Positions 1-11,722 of a stretch of 64,000 bases of DNA are shown piece by piece (the stretch's first letter is position 1; each line of letters opens with the position of its first letter). This DNA comes from Artemisia argyi (Eukaryota > Streptophyta > Magnoliopsida > Asterales > Asteraceae). The stretch is taken from NCBI GenBank assembly GCA_030686995.1, contig CM060693.1, forward strand, positions 121,113,228 to 121,177,227, given 5' to 3'. The notes under the pieces are model-generated. The model had not been told where the DNA came from and searched no databases. It worked only from the letters and a program-made list of their open reading frames with translations. The translations under genes were made by a program, and so were the position numbers.

Positions 1-897
1 AAACTATACTCGGGGTGACCGAGTCTTCATATGAATAAACGTATTCCTAACACTCACTTCCTTATTCATCACCTTGTTTCCTTCCAAACAATCCACTCAT
101 TTGTAAAAAGATAGTTAGATTGTAATCTAACTAATCTTTAAGTTGATGTGACAACTTAAATATTTCATCTAAAATGTTTAAGTATTTTTTTAATTAGCGT
201 AATGCAAATTAAAATGTCACTCATCCTTCATCCTTCGTGTCATTGTCAATCTTATCGCTTTTGTGTTGATTTGTCTTTGTTTTTGTCACATTTTATATCT
301 GGATGAGCATGAATTTAATAGGAAGAGAAAACACACTTACTCACATATACCCTTCTACATCATACTCAAACCTCATAACCATTCGTCACTTTTGTCAATG
401 ACAAATAGTCTTAGTACATCCTCAAACCACCAAAGTAAAATAAAAAACCGAGTCATCCTTTGTACTACCAATCTCGAGTCATCCACCATTTCCCTAAATT
501 CACAAACATGCCTTATCCTAAACAATCCAACAAAGTTTACCTTCCTTAACCACATCATTCTTACACTATAAATATCCTTCTTCATCATAAATTCTCATTA
601 ATCCAATCTCGAGTCATCCACCATTTCCATGCCCTCAAAGAAACCAATAATCAATATCATACCTCCTAAACCACTCCTCATTGATTTAACACAAGATAAC
701 ACCAAAACTTCATCACCTCAACCTCAAATTTCATTTCCTAGTGCACATATTGCACCATCTAAAACTTTGTGTTAGTAGATTCCGCATACTTTACAAGGTT
801 ATATCATTGTTTCATTATTAATAGTGTTGAAATTATTCAATATTGTTAAAATCTTACAAGCTACAAAGTAGTTTGGTCAGAGTATATCGATCCAACA
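1..897 (+). repeat. 5' LTR of element H (start outside window)
   Basis: The sequence ends in ACA at 897, two bases before a perfect TGGTATCAGAGC primer site, which fixes the LTR 3' border. A TATA box lies inside. A 26-bp direct repeat occurs at 468-493 and 603-628. The small ORFs here show no retroelement domain and are not called. No second LTR copy is available in the window, so the left end cannot be set. Confidence 0.8.
567..574 (+). promoter_or_regulatory. TATA box of the H LTR
   Basis: TATAAATA about 325 bp before the LTR end, a normal place for the U3 promoter of a Copia LTR. The transcript start would be expected near 600. Confidence 0.6.
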
Positions 898-899
898 AG

Positions 900-911
900 T
901 GGTATCAGAGC
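900..911 (+). other. Primer binding site of H (tRNA-iMet type)
   Basis: TGGTATCAGAGC lies two bases after the LTR end. It is the standard complement of the 3' end of initiator methionine tRNA used by many plant Copia and chromovirus elements to prime minus-strand DNA synthesis. Confidence 0.92.
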
Positions 912-957
912 TTGTGTGGAAACTCTGATTAAGAAGAAACCTTTAAAACCGATTTTA

Positions 958-2540
958 CTACACACCCTTAAAGATATCGACAGATGTTGCACCTGTTCCA
1001 TCCATCACAGCAGTCAGAATTCCCATTGTCAAGAAGGGAGAATATGATCTATGGAGCATGAAGATGAGGCAGTACATTGCCATCACAGACCATGCTCTAT
1101 GGGATGTGATTGTCAATGGCAATATGGTAATTGAAGAACCAGTAGAGATCCCAGGACAACCTACACCACCTAATCCAACCTTGCCAGCTGCCACCAAAAG
1201 AAATCAAGATAAGGCTTTCAACTTACTGCTTTTTGCCATTCCTGATGGTCACTTATTGAAGTTTCATGATGCCAAGGATGCAAAACAACTATGGGCTGCT
1301 ATTAAAACAAGATTTGGAGGTAATGATGCTTCCAAGAAGTTGCATAGGAACCTATTGTAGCAACAGTTTGAAACCTTCACTGTTGGTGAAAAAGAAAGCC
1401 TTGATTCTGCCTATGACAGATATCAAAATCTACTCAGTATGCTAGAATTGTATGGAGCAGAGGCATCTGTTAAAGATGCAAACTTGAAGTTCTTGAGGAG
1501 TTTGCCATCTGCATGGCATGTGGTTGCTACCATGATTAGAGGACAACCTGGTTTGGACACTATGGACTTTGATGATCTCTACAACAATCTAAAGGTGTAT
1601 GAGCATGAGATGAAGGGTAACAAAGGCTCAAGTTCTCACAGTATTGCCTTTGTATCTTCTGAAAACAGAGGCAGTACTTCCACTAAAAGTACTGCTTACC
1701 CTGTTTAAAGTACTGCTGCAGAGAAACAACATCCATGTACAACCATGGTCACTACCACTTCATCACCATCACATACCACCAATTCAGATGATGTTCTATG
1801 CTCATTCTTTACTCAACAAGCCACTCTACCTGTTACTTATCAAGAAGATGTCCTGCAAATTGATGAAGATGCTATGGAAGAAATTGACATAAGATGGCAG
1901 GTTGCCATGATCACTGCAAGGATCAAGAAGTTTATGAACAAGACAGGGAGAGACATTGATTTTAGAGCTAAGCATGGGATGGCATTTGATAAGTCTAAGA
2001 TTGAATGCTTCAATTGTCAAAGGACTGGTCACTTTGCAAGGGAATGCAAGTTTGCAAAGTATCAGGTAAACAGAATGATTGAAAAACCCAAGGTTAAAAT
2101 AAAGGAGGTTCCTATTGTTGAGCCAAAGTCACAAGCTTTGGTGGCTCAAGAAAATCTATCAGAAGTTGACTGGAGTAATGAATTTGATGATGAACCAGTA
2201 ACCTATTCTATGGTTGCATTAGAAGAGGTTGATTGGAGCACAACTTTTGATGAGGAACCATGATATGCAGCTTTGGAGTCAAGAGATAGTCTAGGAAGCT
2301 TTGATTAGAGCATGGAAAGTGAAGAAGAACCTGTTTAGCTTGCTATGATGGCTACTTCACCAAGTTCATCCACTATCTCTGAGGTATGTTCCAAATGTAG
2401 TAACTCTTATCAAAAGATGCTTAAAGAATATGAAACTGAAAGAGATAACTATAGAAGGGCTAGGCCTGAGATAGCTGGTTACCAATTGACTTTAGAGTCA
2501 ATGGAAGCCAAGATAATCACTCATGAGAATAATGAAGTAG
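958..2540 (+). pseudogene. Copia gag, N-terminal part (element H), broken
   Basis: One reading frame covers 1058-2540 and encodes the Copia capsid/nucleocapsid precursor that packages element RNA in cytoplasmic virus-like particles. It has the UBN2/DUF4219-type start (YDLWSMKMRQYI region near 1040-1080), the capsid core to about 1640, and a CCHC zinc knuckle (CFNCQRTGHFAREC) at about 2007-2050. Acidic repeats reading EVDWSNEFDDEP and EEVDWSTTFDEEP follow, then the start of a coiled-coil region. In-frame stops occur near 1358 (TAG), 1706 (TAA), 2261 (TGA), 2306 and 2336 (TAG). No clear ATG remains at the expected start. The frame is cut by element G at 2546 and resumes after 42434. Confidence 0.85.
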
Positions 2541-2545
2541 CTTGG

Positions 2546-2569
2546 TGATGAGTGTTTAAATACTCATCA
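2546..2569. repeat. Near-perfect 24-bp palindrome at the LTR terminus
   Basis: Arms TGATGAGT and ACTCATCA surround an AT-rich centre. Only one base pair of the 24-bp inverted repeat is mismatched. The same palindrome, with one more change, forms the outer end of solo LTR C (about 61515-61538). Confidence 0.85.
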
Positions 2570-5536
2570 TTTTTGGTCAATATGAACTGCAAAAACATTT
2601 AAAAACACCCAGAAATGCATCAAAATACAGAAAATATCCCAAAGGTCGTGTTTTATATGTTTTAGATGCAAAATGATTGAAAACAAATGAAAAACGAACA
2701 AAGTTTGCATAATTGGCAGTTTCAGTCCCCCAACTTTCAAAACTTGTCAAAATGAGTCCCTAAGCATTTATTTTGAAAGAAAAGTCAACCCAAGTTCTTT
2801 AAAAGTCAAAAGTTATCAAAAATGATCTTTAGGTGAAAAGTTTTCAAAAGTGTATAAGTTTAGTCCCTAGAGTTTCACATTTGGCAAGATCGGTCCCTGT
2901 ACTTTGAGAGATTGTCAGAAATGGTTCCTGGAAAGTTTTTATAAAGGAAAAGTCAACAAAAGTCCTCTTAGAATCAAAAAATGACATTTTTAGTCCTTGG
3001 ATTGCAAGTTTCAAAGTTTGGCAGTTTCAGCCCCTCAAGTTTGCAAAATTGGCATTAATTGTCCCCGAGAATTTTTATTTGAAGAAAAAGGATGAAAGTG
3101 ACCTTGGGAAATCATTACTTGGCAAAATTGGCTCTTGGATGAAGTTTGAGAAAGTGGCAGGAAATACCCCTCATTTTCAGATTTTACATGATTGGTCCTT
3201 GGGTTATGTTATCAATAAACCAAACGGATTCCCCTTTTAAATTAAACCCAACATAAACACACCCCAAGCCCAATGTAACTCTTAAACCACCCAGGCCCAA
3301 AATACTCCCAATACCCCAACTCTACTTTTACGTTTAATGATAAATCCCTGGTCCTTTGACCCAGTCAAACCACACCTCCCCCATTTCTTCCCCACCCTCG
3401 TTTTACCCAGAAAACAAACCCCCATCTCCACTCCAACCTTTGCATCACTCCACCACTTCCCCAAGACCTCAAAAGTATTCCCCACTTTCACATCCCCCAA
3501 ACCCTCATAACCCCGTACCTACCACCTCCATGTCATCAATCCTCACCTTCATTTGGGCGCTAAATATGAATCAAGGGCTGAGGATCCTTCCAAATTCAAT
3601 CCAAAGGTGGTGAAGTAATCAAGAAAGCACAATGAATCCAACTCACCATTTGTCTCACAGAAGAAACACAAGAAAAAGCAAGACCAAACCCTAGATTTTT
3701 AGTATAAATAGCTTTGTTGTAAGCCTTCCATGGCAGTCAATTTTTAATTAGGTTTTCAGTTTTTAGTTTTCAATGCTAAATTATGTTTTAAGTTTTTTAT
3801 ACTCTTCAATTAGTTCAATGAAAATCTTTTTTTAGTCACTATTGCAATTTAGCTTAACTGCCTATTGTCTATTATTTTCAACTGCTTATTAGGATATAAT
3901 AGGTGATTCTTAACTTTGTTTAGTTTTTGTTCTCTAAAAGTGTTGCTTAAATCAGCTGCCTCTAGTCTAAAAATGCAAGTTGAAAAGTTAAGGGAGTGTT
4001 TGGGATAATTATGGTTTGTGTTCAAATAGTAGTTTCAACCAAAGAACTTTGGTTCAATTAACTTTAAATTAGTGTTTTGAGTTGTCATAAAAAAAAAATC
4101 CATTTTCCATCAGTAGGTTTCAATTAACTTGTTCACTGTTAAGATTAAAAATAAAACTTTGGTTGTTATGTTTGTTGTTGCCTTCTGGTTTAAACTAGTT
4201 CAACATGGATTTGAACTTGGTGCATTCCTGCTTATTGACTCTCTGTTGTCAAAACAAACCAAAAACCACACCACTTCTGCACACCAGCATACCCTCTTTC
4301 TCTTTATCTCACTTTTAGCTTAAGTTGAAATTGGTTGTAGGTTTTGGAATTTCTAGGAGTTAGCTGGTAGATTTTTACTTGTGCAAGCTCATTTTTTAGC
4401 TAGGAACTCTTTTGGTAGCTTAGAATAGTGGTAGCAGCTTGTGTGTTGGCTTGGCACTCATCAGCCCTGCACAATAAACTACCCCACAACCCCTTAGTGT
4501 AGTATTTTACATTTCTTCATTTTTGGTTCCCATACCTTGAAACTTGGTTTACGGCTTAATTATCAGCTTATCTTCAAGCTACTATTTTTGTTTTAATTTT
4601 AGGATTTTTTTTTTCTTATCAGCTTTTTAGACCTGTTAATCAGCCCCCTTGGCCTGTTTTACCACTTGGAGCCACATGATAGGCTTGGCTCAGTTAGTGC
4701 TTTTAAGGCCCTTATGACTACTTATTTCTTGTTCCTGTTAGCTTATTAGGTATTCCCTAGTTGCCATTTACTTTATTCACCCTTAGCTTTGAGCTTGTAA
4801 CAACTTTTTAGTAGCTTAACTTGGCCCTTTTAGCCCACTGTTTCCCATTTGATAGCCCTTATAGCCTGCTGCAACAGCCCCACTTCAGTGGTTGTGGACG
4901 GCTCATATTAACCCCCTTATATTCTGCAACGTAGTAAGTTAGTTTATTGGTAGCTTGTCCATGAGCCTTAACTGTTTGCAGCCACTAGTTTCTGAGATAG
5001 AAGCTTATGCACAGGTTTGAAGTCAACCCATTAGACTGTTTGGGGATGCACCTTTTGGTGTTACTATTGGTGACTGAGTTTATTTGTTTAAGCTTGTTGT
5101 TGGTTTAGTAATTGTACTTATTCGATCAATCACTTGTTCATCCTTTCAATGCTTGTTTGCTAGTTTGTCCTTGCCCTTCATAGTTATCCCTTGTGGGCTG
5201 TTTGGACTAGTATTTTGCATCTGAGCTTGTTTGATTTTTTTTTAATTTATTTACTGTTTGATCCTGCCTTGTTGTTGCTGTATCTAGTTGATTTACAGTG
5301 CCTAAATAAAGTTTACTTGTTCTTGTCCTTGGTTCTTGATCAGTTGAGGTGTTGGTTAGTTGTTGTATTTCAAAATTTCACTTAAAACTCAAAATTCACC
5401 ACTGTTGGTTCTTGAAGCTTACACAAGCTTGATTTAAGCTTTCCAGTAGAAGTTGTTTTATGAAAGTTGGTATTTTTGTTGTTTAAATAATTTGCTAAAA
5501 GAAAATTTGAAAAGAAAAAAATAGTTGTAAAAATTT

Positions 5537-5619
5537 GGTTGAAGTAGGATTCGAACCTGTGTCGCACAGGTAGCACAGAACCACCAAACAAACACACCTC
5601 CCATCTGAGCTATCCAACC
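5537..5619 (-). ncRNA. tRNA-like sequence inside the G LTR
   Basis: On the minus strand an 83-nt segment begins GGTTGGATAGCTCAGATGG and ends CTTCAACC. The two ends form a 7-bp acceptor-like stem with one G.U pair. An A-box-like TAGCTCAGATGG and an exact B box GGTTCGAATCC are present, and a T5 run lies three bases downstream, as for Pol III termination. The D-stem has one mismatch, the T-stem has only three clear pairs, and the middle is longer than in a normal tRNA. A possible anticodon arm gives a CTG loop but fits poorly. Probably a tRNA-derived pseudogene. Confidence 0.4.
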
Positions 5620-6454
5620 TTTTTGTATATATTCCTTTAGTTCCTCATTTATAATAGTTTTGTTCTTAGTTTATTTAATCCTAGCTTTCTATCTGCTTAT
5701 TTTCTTGCTTATTGTTACTGCTTATTTCATATTTCTATTTTTCCTAGGTTAGTATTAGTATTACTTAATTTCCAAAAAATTTCCAGATTTTTAAAATTAG
5801 TTTAGTATTTTTATGTAATTTAATTTAGTTTAAATACACATTAATTCATAATAAAAATTATAAAAACAAAAAAAAACATATTTCTCTTTTTCTCAAAATT
5901 TTCTTTTATCTTGTATAACTTAGGAAAATCATTTTTACACTCGTAGGCTTTGTATTGCTCACAATTCATGTTTTATTTTGCGCACTCGTGTAATTTTTAA
6001 TTAAAGTTAGCATTTTTAAATCTAGATTACGTTTTAGGATTCCCCGTTTTCCTTAACATGTTTCCCGTAGTTTTTTAGTTAATTTTAAGTATTCCTTAGC
6101 ATTCCCTAGTTTATTTTCCCATTTAGGTTACGTTTATTTAATTTTTGTTCGTTAATTATTAACTCTCGTAACTTTAACGTACCACAAATCCAAATAATCT
6201 TTCACAACCAAACATACAAGGTTTTAATCTCGATCTTTTCACGAAACTTTCCATTCACATCTCGTTGGGGTACGACCCGGGAAATCACTTCCCGGTCTCA
6301 CAAATAAATATCATTTTCACGAGTTTACAAGGTAATCTTTTTCCTAAAAGGTTTACTTGTAATTCTCCATGTCTTGTTGTCTCACGATAACATTGACATC
6401 ACGTTTGTTGGTATTTTTGATAAATTGTTTTGCACAAAAACACAACGAATCAAA

Positions 6455-6472
6455 TGGCGCCGCTGCCGGGGA
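6455..6472 (+). other. Primer binding site of G (tRNA-Asp type)
   Basis: TGGCGCCGCTGCCGGGGA starts two bases after the LTR. It matches the complement of the plant tRNA-Asp 3' end (TGGCGCCGTTGCCGGGGA) at 17 of 18 positions, the primer typical of Athila-like elements. Confidence 0.85.
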
Positions 6473-6970
6473 GGCTGTGTGTCGAAAGTCTCGATAAGGT
6501 TTACACGATTAGTCTTGTAGAACCTTCACAAGAAGTTACGCTTTCATAAAACTTATAAAACACCAAAAATATTTTTCTTTTGTTTCTATATATGTATTAT
6601 ATCTATAAAAGATAAGAAAAACACAAAAAGATTTTCTCGTTTCTTTGTTTAATAATTACAAAATTAAAATCTTACCACCGCAAACCAAGGCAGAACACCT
6701 ACCAACTGGGGGCGTGACCATAATAAGTTCCCAAACTGAAGATCAAAACTTGCCTTTGTATCACTTGCGTTTTGGAAAACTTTTAATCGATAATCTTACA
6801 TTAAGAGGAGTCGAAACGGTATAGGGCGATCCAACGAACTTCGCCCTAGTGAGAAATCCATTCTTTTCTCCCGCTCCTTGTACGTTTATCCTTAAAGGTC
6901 AACCTTGCGTTCTTGATTATTGGTTTAAGTTCCCTTGTCGTTAAAGTGGTATTGTTTTAATTGATATTTT
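6473..6970 (+). other. Untranslated leader of G
   Basis: About 500 bp between the primer site and gag, where packaging signals are expected. I see no ORF or known motif in it. Confidence 0.6.
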
Positions 6971-7307
6971 TTGTGGTGCATGCGAACTTGTTCGTCTACG
7001 TCAACAAGTCCTTTGCAATCACTCAACAACATTCCAAGAAGAAGGCGTAATCGACGACGTATCAATCCAATAGTCGAACCCGAGATTCGTACTATTCCTA
7101 CCGTTATCATGGCGGCTGAGCCCACTATGAATGAGCTTCTCCAAGCACCCATCGAGGGTTACGGAGATGCTATCGTTGTTCCAACCATCGTGGCTGACAA
7201 TTTTGAGCTTAAGACCGGGTTGATAAACCTAGTCACCTCGCGTCAATTCTATGGTTTTAAAAGGGACGATCCTCAAGATCACATTCGATGGTTTAACAAA
7301 ATCACAT
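6971..7307 (+). pseudogene. Athila-like gag, N-terminal part (element G)
   Basis: The frame is open from 6971, and the likely start is the ATG at 7109 (MAAEPTMNELLQAP). The segment gives the N-terminus of the Gypsy capsid precursor, with the family phrase on the peptide around 7180-7290 (ADNFELKTGLINLV). It is cut after the target bases CACAT by the Copia element D, and the gag frame resumes directly after the second CACAT at 39932. On its own it is a fragment. Confidence 0.8.
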
Positions 7308-7644
7308 TGTTAGCAATGTATTTTATTTATAAAAAGTGTTGGTCATTTATGTCATGTAATAGGTTGCGATAGTATATCATTTCAAGTTATTTAGTTCTAG
7401 TATTCATGTTATTCCAAAGTCTAGGGGCCAAATATGTATAAGCCCAAAGTTAGTTATGCCCTAGACTTGGACACTATAAATACTCATGTATACCTCTCAT
7501 TTGAGGTTGGTTGGTTCACTAGTAATATCATGTTCTTATTTTACACACACTAGTTGTCCTTCCCACTCTCTCTCTCTACTCTCCTTCTCTCTCTAGGATT
7601 TACGCAAGATTCATAAGTGAAATAGGTTGTTCTACGGTCCTACA
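7308..7644 (+). repeat. 5' LTR of element D
   Basis: Starts TGTTAGCAATG and ends GGTCCTACA. A TATA box (CTATAAATA) sits at about 7474-7481, and a CT-rich stretch lies at 7558-7598. It is the same length as the 3' LTR. Confidence 0.95.
7474..7481 (+). promoter_or_regulatory. TATA box of the D LTR
   Basis: CTATAAAT about 165 bp before the LTR end. The same box occurs in the 3' LTR at about 39757-39764. Confidence 0.65.
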
Positions 7645-7646
7645 AG

Positions 7647-7660
7647 TGGTATCATTCGCC
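7647..7660 (+). other. Primer binding site of D, diverged tRNA-iMet type
   Basis: TGGTATCATTCGCC lies two bases after the LTR. Only the first eight bases match the usual TGGTATCAGAGC, so either the primer tRNA differs or the site has changed. Confidence 0.55.
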
Positions 7661-7875
7661 TAGGGGTAGTTTAAGGTTGTTTTAGATAGTTTTTGGATAA
7701 AAAGTTTCAATCTTTGGGTGCTTTGTACGTGTTTTAGGGCTTAAATGTGTTTTGTACGGGTTGTTTGAGGTTTATAGCATCTTGGTTATCGTATTTATAT
7801 TGTTTCTAGGTGGTACGTTTGGTGTTTAGGGCTGAAATTTTTTTAGGGCTTGTTATTCATACAGCTTGTATTTCT

Positions 7876-8390
7876 ATCGAGTATACTTGGTCTTTATCAA
7901 GTAAGTTAGCTGTTTTGTCGAGTTCGTGGCCCACGTTTTTAGGAATATCGAGTAACCTAGGCTCAATATCGAGTAACCAGTTATTTTTTATCGAGTAAGG
8001 TAGGCTGATTATTAGTCTTATCGAGTAAGGCTGGGAACTTGTGCTTCATCGAGTAAGTTTTGGATTGCCGAGTAAGGCTTTGGCTTAACCCTTATCGTTC
8101 TATCGAGTAAGGATCTTATACGCTCAATACTAGTCGAAACTCTGCCCGTCTTACTTCTCATTATCGAGTAAGGATTAATAAGTTATCGACTAAGACTTAT
8201 TAGATATTGAACATCGAGTAAGGATTGGATACTTTGAACTTTATCGAGTAAAGGACTGGAACCTAAAGACATCGAGTAAGACTAGGAATTTTTGTTATCG
8301 AGTAAGGTTGGTGATATAAGTTATCGAATAACAATCTGCTGTGGATATCGAGTATAGAACAAAGAATTTGCATTGTCTTATCGAGTAACA
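7876..8390 (+). repeat. Array of ATCGAGTAAG-like motifs in the leader of D
   Basis: The 8-mer ATCGAGTA occurs exactly at 7876, 7946, 7967, 7989, 8019, 8048, 8102, 8163, 8212, 8243, 8270, 8297, 8347 and 8380. Near copies are at 7896, 8066, 8184 and 8322, plus a partial one near 7915. The bases between motifs are unrelated and 15-55 bp long, so this is not a simple tandem repeat or microsatellite. All copies are on the + strand. It lies in the untranslated leader between the primer site and gag (ATG at 8689). Confidence 0.9.
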
Positions 8391-8688
8391 GTTACCATAT
8401 AACGTAACCTTTTACTTACCTTAGTCCACTTGATATCTTAGCCTACTTAACCTTTCACTTGTGTAAGCCCAATTACCAACTCTTACACACCACAAGCCCA
8501 ATAATGTTTATATAACAAAGCCCAAAAAGAATTTCGAATTGCAACGTACGATATTCATCAAGTTTATGAAACATTCGAATTCATTTTGAACTTTCACCAA
8601 CAACATCTAATCGACATCAACAACCTTTTGTTACCTTAAAAGATCCTACGAACCACTTTTCACAACTTTTCACTTTGAATCGAATCAA

Positions 8689-9134
8689 ATGGCGACTCAA
8701 CAAGATATTCATGCTGCCGGTGCTGAAAACCGTCCTCCTATGCTTGAAAAAGGTGGTTATATTCCATGGACAAGCCGCATGCTTCGTTACATCAAAACAA
8801 AGACCGATGGTAAATTAATGATCAACTCCATAACAAATGGTCCATTTAAGCCAAGACAAGTTCAAGTTGAAGGTAATCCAAATACAACACCTCCTACTCT
8901 ACCATTCATGCGTGAACAAACAGAAGCAGACTACATGAATGAAGACAAGAAGCAGATCGACGTTGATGATATAGCAATGCATTTAATCCAACTTGGATTA
9001 CCACGCGAGATCTTTGCTGCGGTCGACAGCTGTGAAACTGCTTTTGATATGTGGGAACGAGTTAGAAGGATATGTCATGGGACAGAGATTGGGCAACAAG
9101 ACGTTGAGAACAAACTTCTAACTGAATAGGAGAA
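8689..9134 (+). pseudogene. Copia gag, N-terminal part (element D)
   Basis: The ATG at 8689 opens a 146-codon segment (MATQQDIHAAGAENRP) with a Copia capsid start. It reads a YIPWTSRMLRYIKTK block and a later FDMWERVRRICHG block typical of the UBN2 region. A TAG at 9127-9129 ends it, five bases before the insertion of element E. The frame continues after 29675. The TAG sits where this family is expected to have a tryptophan, consistent with a G-to-A change. Confidence 0.82.
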
Positions 9135-9719
9135 TGTCACACCCCCAAAATACCTGTTTGGCAGCGGAATGGAATACCTGGGGCGTGACTGTCCATAGCA
9201 TCACAGTTACAGTCATATTGAACAACCTAAAGTGTCGTTTAGAAATGTAACAACCGTGGTTTTAGCAGGTCAGTTTGACTGATAGTCTTGACTCGGTTGA
9301 CGTTTTATTTGGTGTGTATTAGGTGTTTGAAGTGATATATGAGTGTTATAGGTGAGTTTTAGCACTAAATCCCTTTGCGTAAATGGTTATTATGGTGATT
9401 TGGAAAGTTTGAAATTTGGGAAAGTTCATTTTGATCACCTTTGTGGTGTAGAAATGACTTGTGTAGTTTTGGTATTTTTGTGATTTTGCGTAACGAGTCT
9501 TCGTTCAAGTATTTGAGCGTTAGCAAGTTACGAGGAGTTTGTTTTTATGAGTTATATTTCAAAAAGAGTGTGAAATTCTATTTTTGGAAACTTTGTTTTA
9601 AAAATGATAATTTTCCGGTTTGTCGTAAAAACTGAGGTTTATCGCGTAAGACGCTAGGATTAGCTACGGGTATTTATAAAATATGAAAAGTATGAGGTTT
9701 TGAGTGTAATAAATAAATT

Positions 9720-9828
<109 letters not shown>

Positions 9829-11038
9829 TATAAGAAAATCGGCTAGGGAAAAAAAGAAGGAAAAAGTAAACCAAATTTGAGTCCAAATATGACTCTTAGG
9901 CCCAAGGAATCCTAATCTAACCCAAACAAACCCAACCTCCAACCCATATCACCTCATAAACGACTAGAACCCCTTGTTTCCTGCAATTTTAAGTCGACAC
10001 ATGGAGAATCAAGAAGAAAAAATTAGGGTTTTTATTATTGAAGCTAAAATCAAGATCAAGGTATTTTTTGATACTAGTTTTCATTCAATTAATTAGTTAT
10101 TGATCTAATTCATGTAATATAAAGTATGATGTATTAGGATTTGTGTTAACTTCTGTAAATTAATGTTATTAAACATGTTGGGATCAATTAATGATAATAG
10201 TATGATGATTGGTTAAGAGAATTGAGCGTAAAACATGCTAGTTATTGAGTTAGGGTTTGGACAGATTTGTAAGGCTGTAAAGATGTGAGTGTGAATAACA
10301 GGTGGGGAAGTCGGTCTTTTGATTTTTCTTTGTTAAGGTGTCAAAGCTGTCAAACCGGGATAGATTTTGGGTAAAAGTTTGAGGGTGTCATGTAGTTGTA
10401 AAAGTGGTATTTTGACTTGGCCTTCTGGAATAGTTAATTTTTAGGTTATATTAGACTACCACGAAGAGGATTCGCGATAAAAACTTGTGGAAGTAATTAT
10501 TAAAAATCAAAACTTTTTGGTGTGCGTTCAGATCCGAATTTGAGTAGTTGACAAGTTTGAATTTCTTATGAGTACTTGTGTGTGTTATTGGTCCATGGCC
10601 TTCTGGGATTAGCTTCTATGCTTATGAGAGACCATGATAAATTTTTGGTGTGAGTTTTTGAGCTTTATTTTTCATGATTTCATGTGAGTGAATGTACTAA
10701 AAAATTCTGCGTTTTCTGAGTTTTAGAGTGCAAGGGATTTAGTGAGTATTAAGTTATGGTAGTGGTTAGTGTGGTGTCTAGGAGATCCATGGTGGGTCAT
10801 ATGAGTCTTAGACATCCATCATATGTGTATTACATGGGTTGTAGCTTTTAGCTTGACCTTGGGTAATGTGGATTATTTTTGTGTGCTATAGATTGTGAAT
10901 TGTTTTTGGGGAAGCTGCAGAGGTTAAGGTGAGTTCATAGTCCCATATTTTTAACTTGTTTTAAACTTGGGATGGGAATGATGCTTGTCTTAAATGATTT
11001 GGTTTACTGTGATTATGTATGTGGTGTTAAAGAGCTTG

Positions 11039-11246
11039 GACCTAATTGATGTTTAATATGTATATGGGATCCAATTAGGAGGATGCTTATCCTATTGCTC
11101 GCGCATGCGACCTAATTGATGTTTAATATGTTTAATGGGATCCAATTAGGAGGATGCTTATCCTGTTGCTCGCATATGCGACCTAATTGATGTTTATTGG
11201 GGTCGGAGGACACGAGCCGTCCTGTTGTAATTATTATGGGGTCGGA
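11039..11246 (+). repeat. 70-bp tandem units in the F 5' LTR
   Basis: Units starting GACCTAATTGATGTTTAATATG and containing GGATCCAATTAGGAGGATGC: two full copies and one partial, followed by two copies of a GGTCGGAGGACACGAGCCG phrase. The 3' LTR (17878-18165) has three full copies and one partial. Confidence 0.85.
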
Positions 11247-11709
11247 GGACACGAGCCGTCCTAATGGTTGCCTTATGAGTGTTGTTGCCTTTGTGTGTGG
11301 ATATTGACTTGCAAATGCATGTAGCTATATGATAACTTTAACTATTTGTCCAGCTATATATTTTGTAATCACAGTGAATTCGGTTGCCTTGTGTATTGAG
11401 TCTCAAACCTATGAATCTCACCAACGTAATGTTGACATTTTAAGCATCATTTTCAGGAGAGCTTTCTGAGGATAAGATAGAAGGATGTGGATAGACGAGA
11501 CCTTAGTTGCATTGGAAGTGGTTTATCCTCTATGTTTGGATTTATGTTTTGTTTTGGTTATTTTGTTTCGGGGTATTGTTACAACACTTTGTGTTTGTAC
11601 ATTGCTCTATTTATGTGCATGTAGTTGTTCTCTATGTAGACACCAGGTGTTGTGATGATATCCATGAAGTTACACCCGCGCGTTTCTGCCGTGGTGGGGT
11701 GTGACAGAT

Positions 11710-11722
11710 TGGTATCAGAGCC
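11710..11722 (+). other. Primer binding site of F (tRNA-iMet type)
   Basis: TGGTATCAGAGCC three bases after the LTR end, the usual chromovirus primer site. Confidence 0.92.

Larger units (their letters stand above)
2546..6452 (+). repeat. 5' LTR of element G
   Basis: Runs from TGATGAGT at 2546 to GAATCA at 6452, two bases before the primer site. The last 101 bases (6352-6452) match 42329-42429 with one substitution seen by eye, and the LTR start matches the reverse complement of solo LTR C near 61538. At 2700-3060 there is a degenerate tandem pattern with phrases like AGTCCCT...GGCAA spaced some 60 bp apart. The same pattern, inverted, is seen in C at 60890-61390. The LTR is AT-rich, with no convincing protein. 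It carries a tRNA-like sequence on the minus strand at 5537-5619. Confidence 0.9.

Noticed and set aside
7876..8390. CRISPR-like array
   Set aside because: The repeated unit is only 8-11 bp, spacing is irregular, and the setting is the leader of a plant Copia element.
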